Assembly: GCA_900142905.1 (NCBI GenBank)
Contig: FSRV01000002.1
Span: 2,356,001 to 2,420,000 of the forward strand
Direction: 5' to 3'
DNA length: 64,000 nt
Origin: Burkholderia sp. GAS332
GTDB lineage: Bacteria > Pseudomonadota > Gammaproteobacteria > Burkholderiales > Burkholderiaceae
Shown piece after piece: positions 63,280 to 64,000 of the stretch. The notes beneath the pieces are model-generated. The model saw only the letters and a program-made list of their open reading frames with translations, had not been told where the DNA came from and searched no databases. Position numbers and translations under genes: made by a program. Numbering within the stretch: position 1 is the stretch's first letter; each line of letters opens with the position of its first letter.

Positions 63280-64000
63280 TCATTGTTTGCTGGACTTTGC
63301 TGCGGCTTGTTCGATCAGCTTCGCGACTTCGGCGGGATGCGAGATGTAGGCCACATGGCTCGAGTTGATCTCGACCGTCGTGCTTCCGGCGCGCTTGGTC
63401 ATGAAGCGTTCAAGATCGGGATTGATTGCACGGTCCGCCGTTGCGACGACTGCCCAGCTCGGCTTGGTCCTCCAGGCCGCGTGCTGGATCGGAACGCCAA
63501 ACGCCTGGGCCGCAGGCGTCACCTGCGAGATAGCCATGAAGTTTGCTTCGGCCACGGGCACGTCGGCGCAGAAGTCCTCGTGGAACATGGCTTGTTCGAT
63601 GTACAGGTGGCCATCGGCAGTCGGCTTGATGGATTTAGACGCGGGCGGCGTCTTTTTGGTCAGATCGAGGGGGCTTTCTCCCGTATCGGGCTGGAATGCC
63701 GCCACATAAACGAGACCGGCGACCTTGTCGTCGTTGCCAGCCTCGGTCACCACCGCACCGCCGTAGCTGTGGCCAACGAGAATAGTCGGACCATCCTGTT
63801 CGTCGATCACCCGGGTGGTTGCCTTCACGTCTTCATCGAAAGACGTTTCCGGCTCCTGCACGACAGAGACCTTGTAGCCGTCGCGCGTCAGGATTTTTGA
63901 CACCGCCTGCCAGCCCGAACCATCGGCAAAAAAGCCGTGGACCAGGACGACATTCCTGACCGGCGCAGCCATCACGGCATGTGAACCCAGGGCAGCGAAG
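63280..64000 (-). CDS. Alpha/beta hydrolase, partial (gene leaves through the right edge)
   Basis: At least 239 residues of a small alpha/beta-fold hydrolase. The oxyanion strand is VRNVVLVHGFFADGSGW, the nucleophile elbow GHSYGG, and NSSHVAYISHPAEVAKLI near the C-terminus carries the catalytic His. A start at 63975 is possible, but the frame stays open to the window edge and the upstream residues FAALGSHAVMAAP look like the end of a signal peptide, so the real gene probably starts beyond 64000 and the protein is secreted. Its substrate is unknown; relatives include small esterases and salicylate-ester-type hydrolases. Confidence 0.85.
   Translation of the reverse strand, partial: FAALGSHAVMAAPVRNVVLVHGFFADGSGWQAVSKILTRDGYKVSVVQEPETSFDEDVKATTRVIDEQDGPTILVGHSYGGAVVTEAGNDDKVAGLVYVAAFQPDTGESPLDLTKKTPPASKSIKPTADGHLYIEQAMFHEDFCADVPVAEANFMAISQVTPAAQAFGVPIQHAAWRTKPSWAVVATADRAINPDLERFMTKRAGSTTVEINSSHVAYISHPAEVAKLIEQAAAKSSKQ

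Noticed and set aside
1..64000. tRNA or rRNA genes
   Set aside because: No cloverleaf with the invariant GGTTCGAAT-type arm and CCA-adjacent acceptor stem, nor rRNA-like conserved stretch, was recognised by eye; a covariance-model search would settle it.

Overview
The window looks like a chromosome or megaplasmid segment of a GC-rich beta-proteobacterium of the Burkholderiaceae, most likely Paraburkholderia or a close relative. The grounds are the bcsA-B-Z-C cellulose operon, two Burkholderia-type porins, a SYLF-domain lipoprotein of the BPSL1445 kind, many LysR-free catabolic clusters with GntR/TetR control, and an intergenic hairpin repeat of a style common in this group. This placement is inference from gene content; no rRNA or tRNA gene was seen.

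Layout. 1-9594: end of bcsA, then bcsB, bcsZ and a very long bcsC (cellulose synthesis and export). 9595-10501: a large imperfect inverted repeat with a 35-bp palindrome in each arm. 10502-15729: a DUF2252 protein (-), a hybrid sensor kinase with two receiver domains (+) and a Crp/Fnr-type regulator (+). 15738-20315: a cluster with a stress or envelope flavour (DUF3096 protein, SYLF lipoprotein, small YWR-motif protein, fatty-acid desaturase, entericidin, phosphoglucomutase), whose divergent intergenic regions carry GTAC-containing inverted repeats. 20641-24178: SGNH hydrolase lipoprotein facing a phosphoesterase/di-haem peroxidase pair. 24451-31712: aldehyde dehydrogenase, GMC oxidoreductase, TetR regulator, MFS transporter and porin, probably an alcohol-to-acid catabolic cluster, beside a remnant of a GntR gene. 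31934-39961: a repeated-domain secreted protein, a GntR-TauE/SafE-DUF1634 operon behind a 26-bp perfect palindrome, an EnvZ/OmpR-like pair preceded by an EF-hand protein, small secreted proteins and an ArsB-family permease.

40087-52480 is a seven-gene, tightly coupled minus-strand type VI secretion island: VgrG, DUF4123 adaptor, VasX-like pore-forming effector, membrane protein (probable immunity), PAAR tip, an unrecognised inner-membrane protein and a TssM/IcmF-like protein with a degenerate P-loop. No sheath, baseplate or ClpV gene is present, so it must use a core machine encoded elsewhere. 52950-57375: cytochrome b561 with two YceI proteins, a BON-domain protein, a second porin and a PEBP-family protein.

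57500-63122 is a catabolic operon: an isocitrate-lyase/PEP-mutase-family lyase, LeuC-like and LeuD-like hydratase subunits and an MmgE/PrpD-family dehydratase, divergent from a GntR/UTRA regulator. The enzyme set mirrors the dehydratase-hydratase-lyase half of a methylcitrate-type cycle, but the substrate is unknown. The window ends inside an alpha/beta hydrolase gene. The best candidates for something new are the type VI island with its own TssM-like protein, the PrpD-LeuCD-lyase operon, and the glutamine/proline/tyrosine-rich linker in BcsC.
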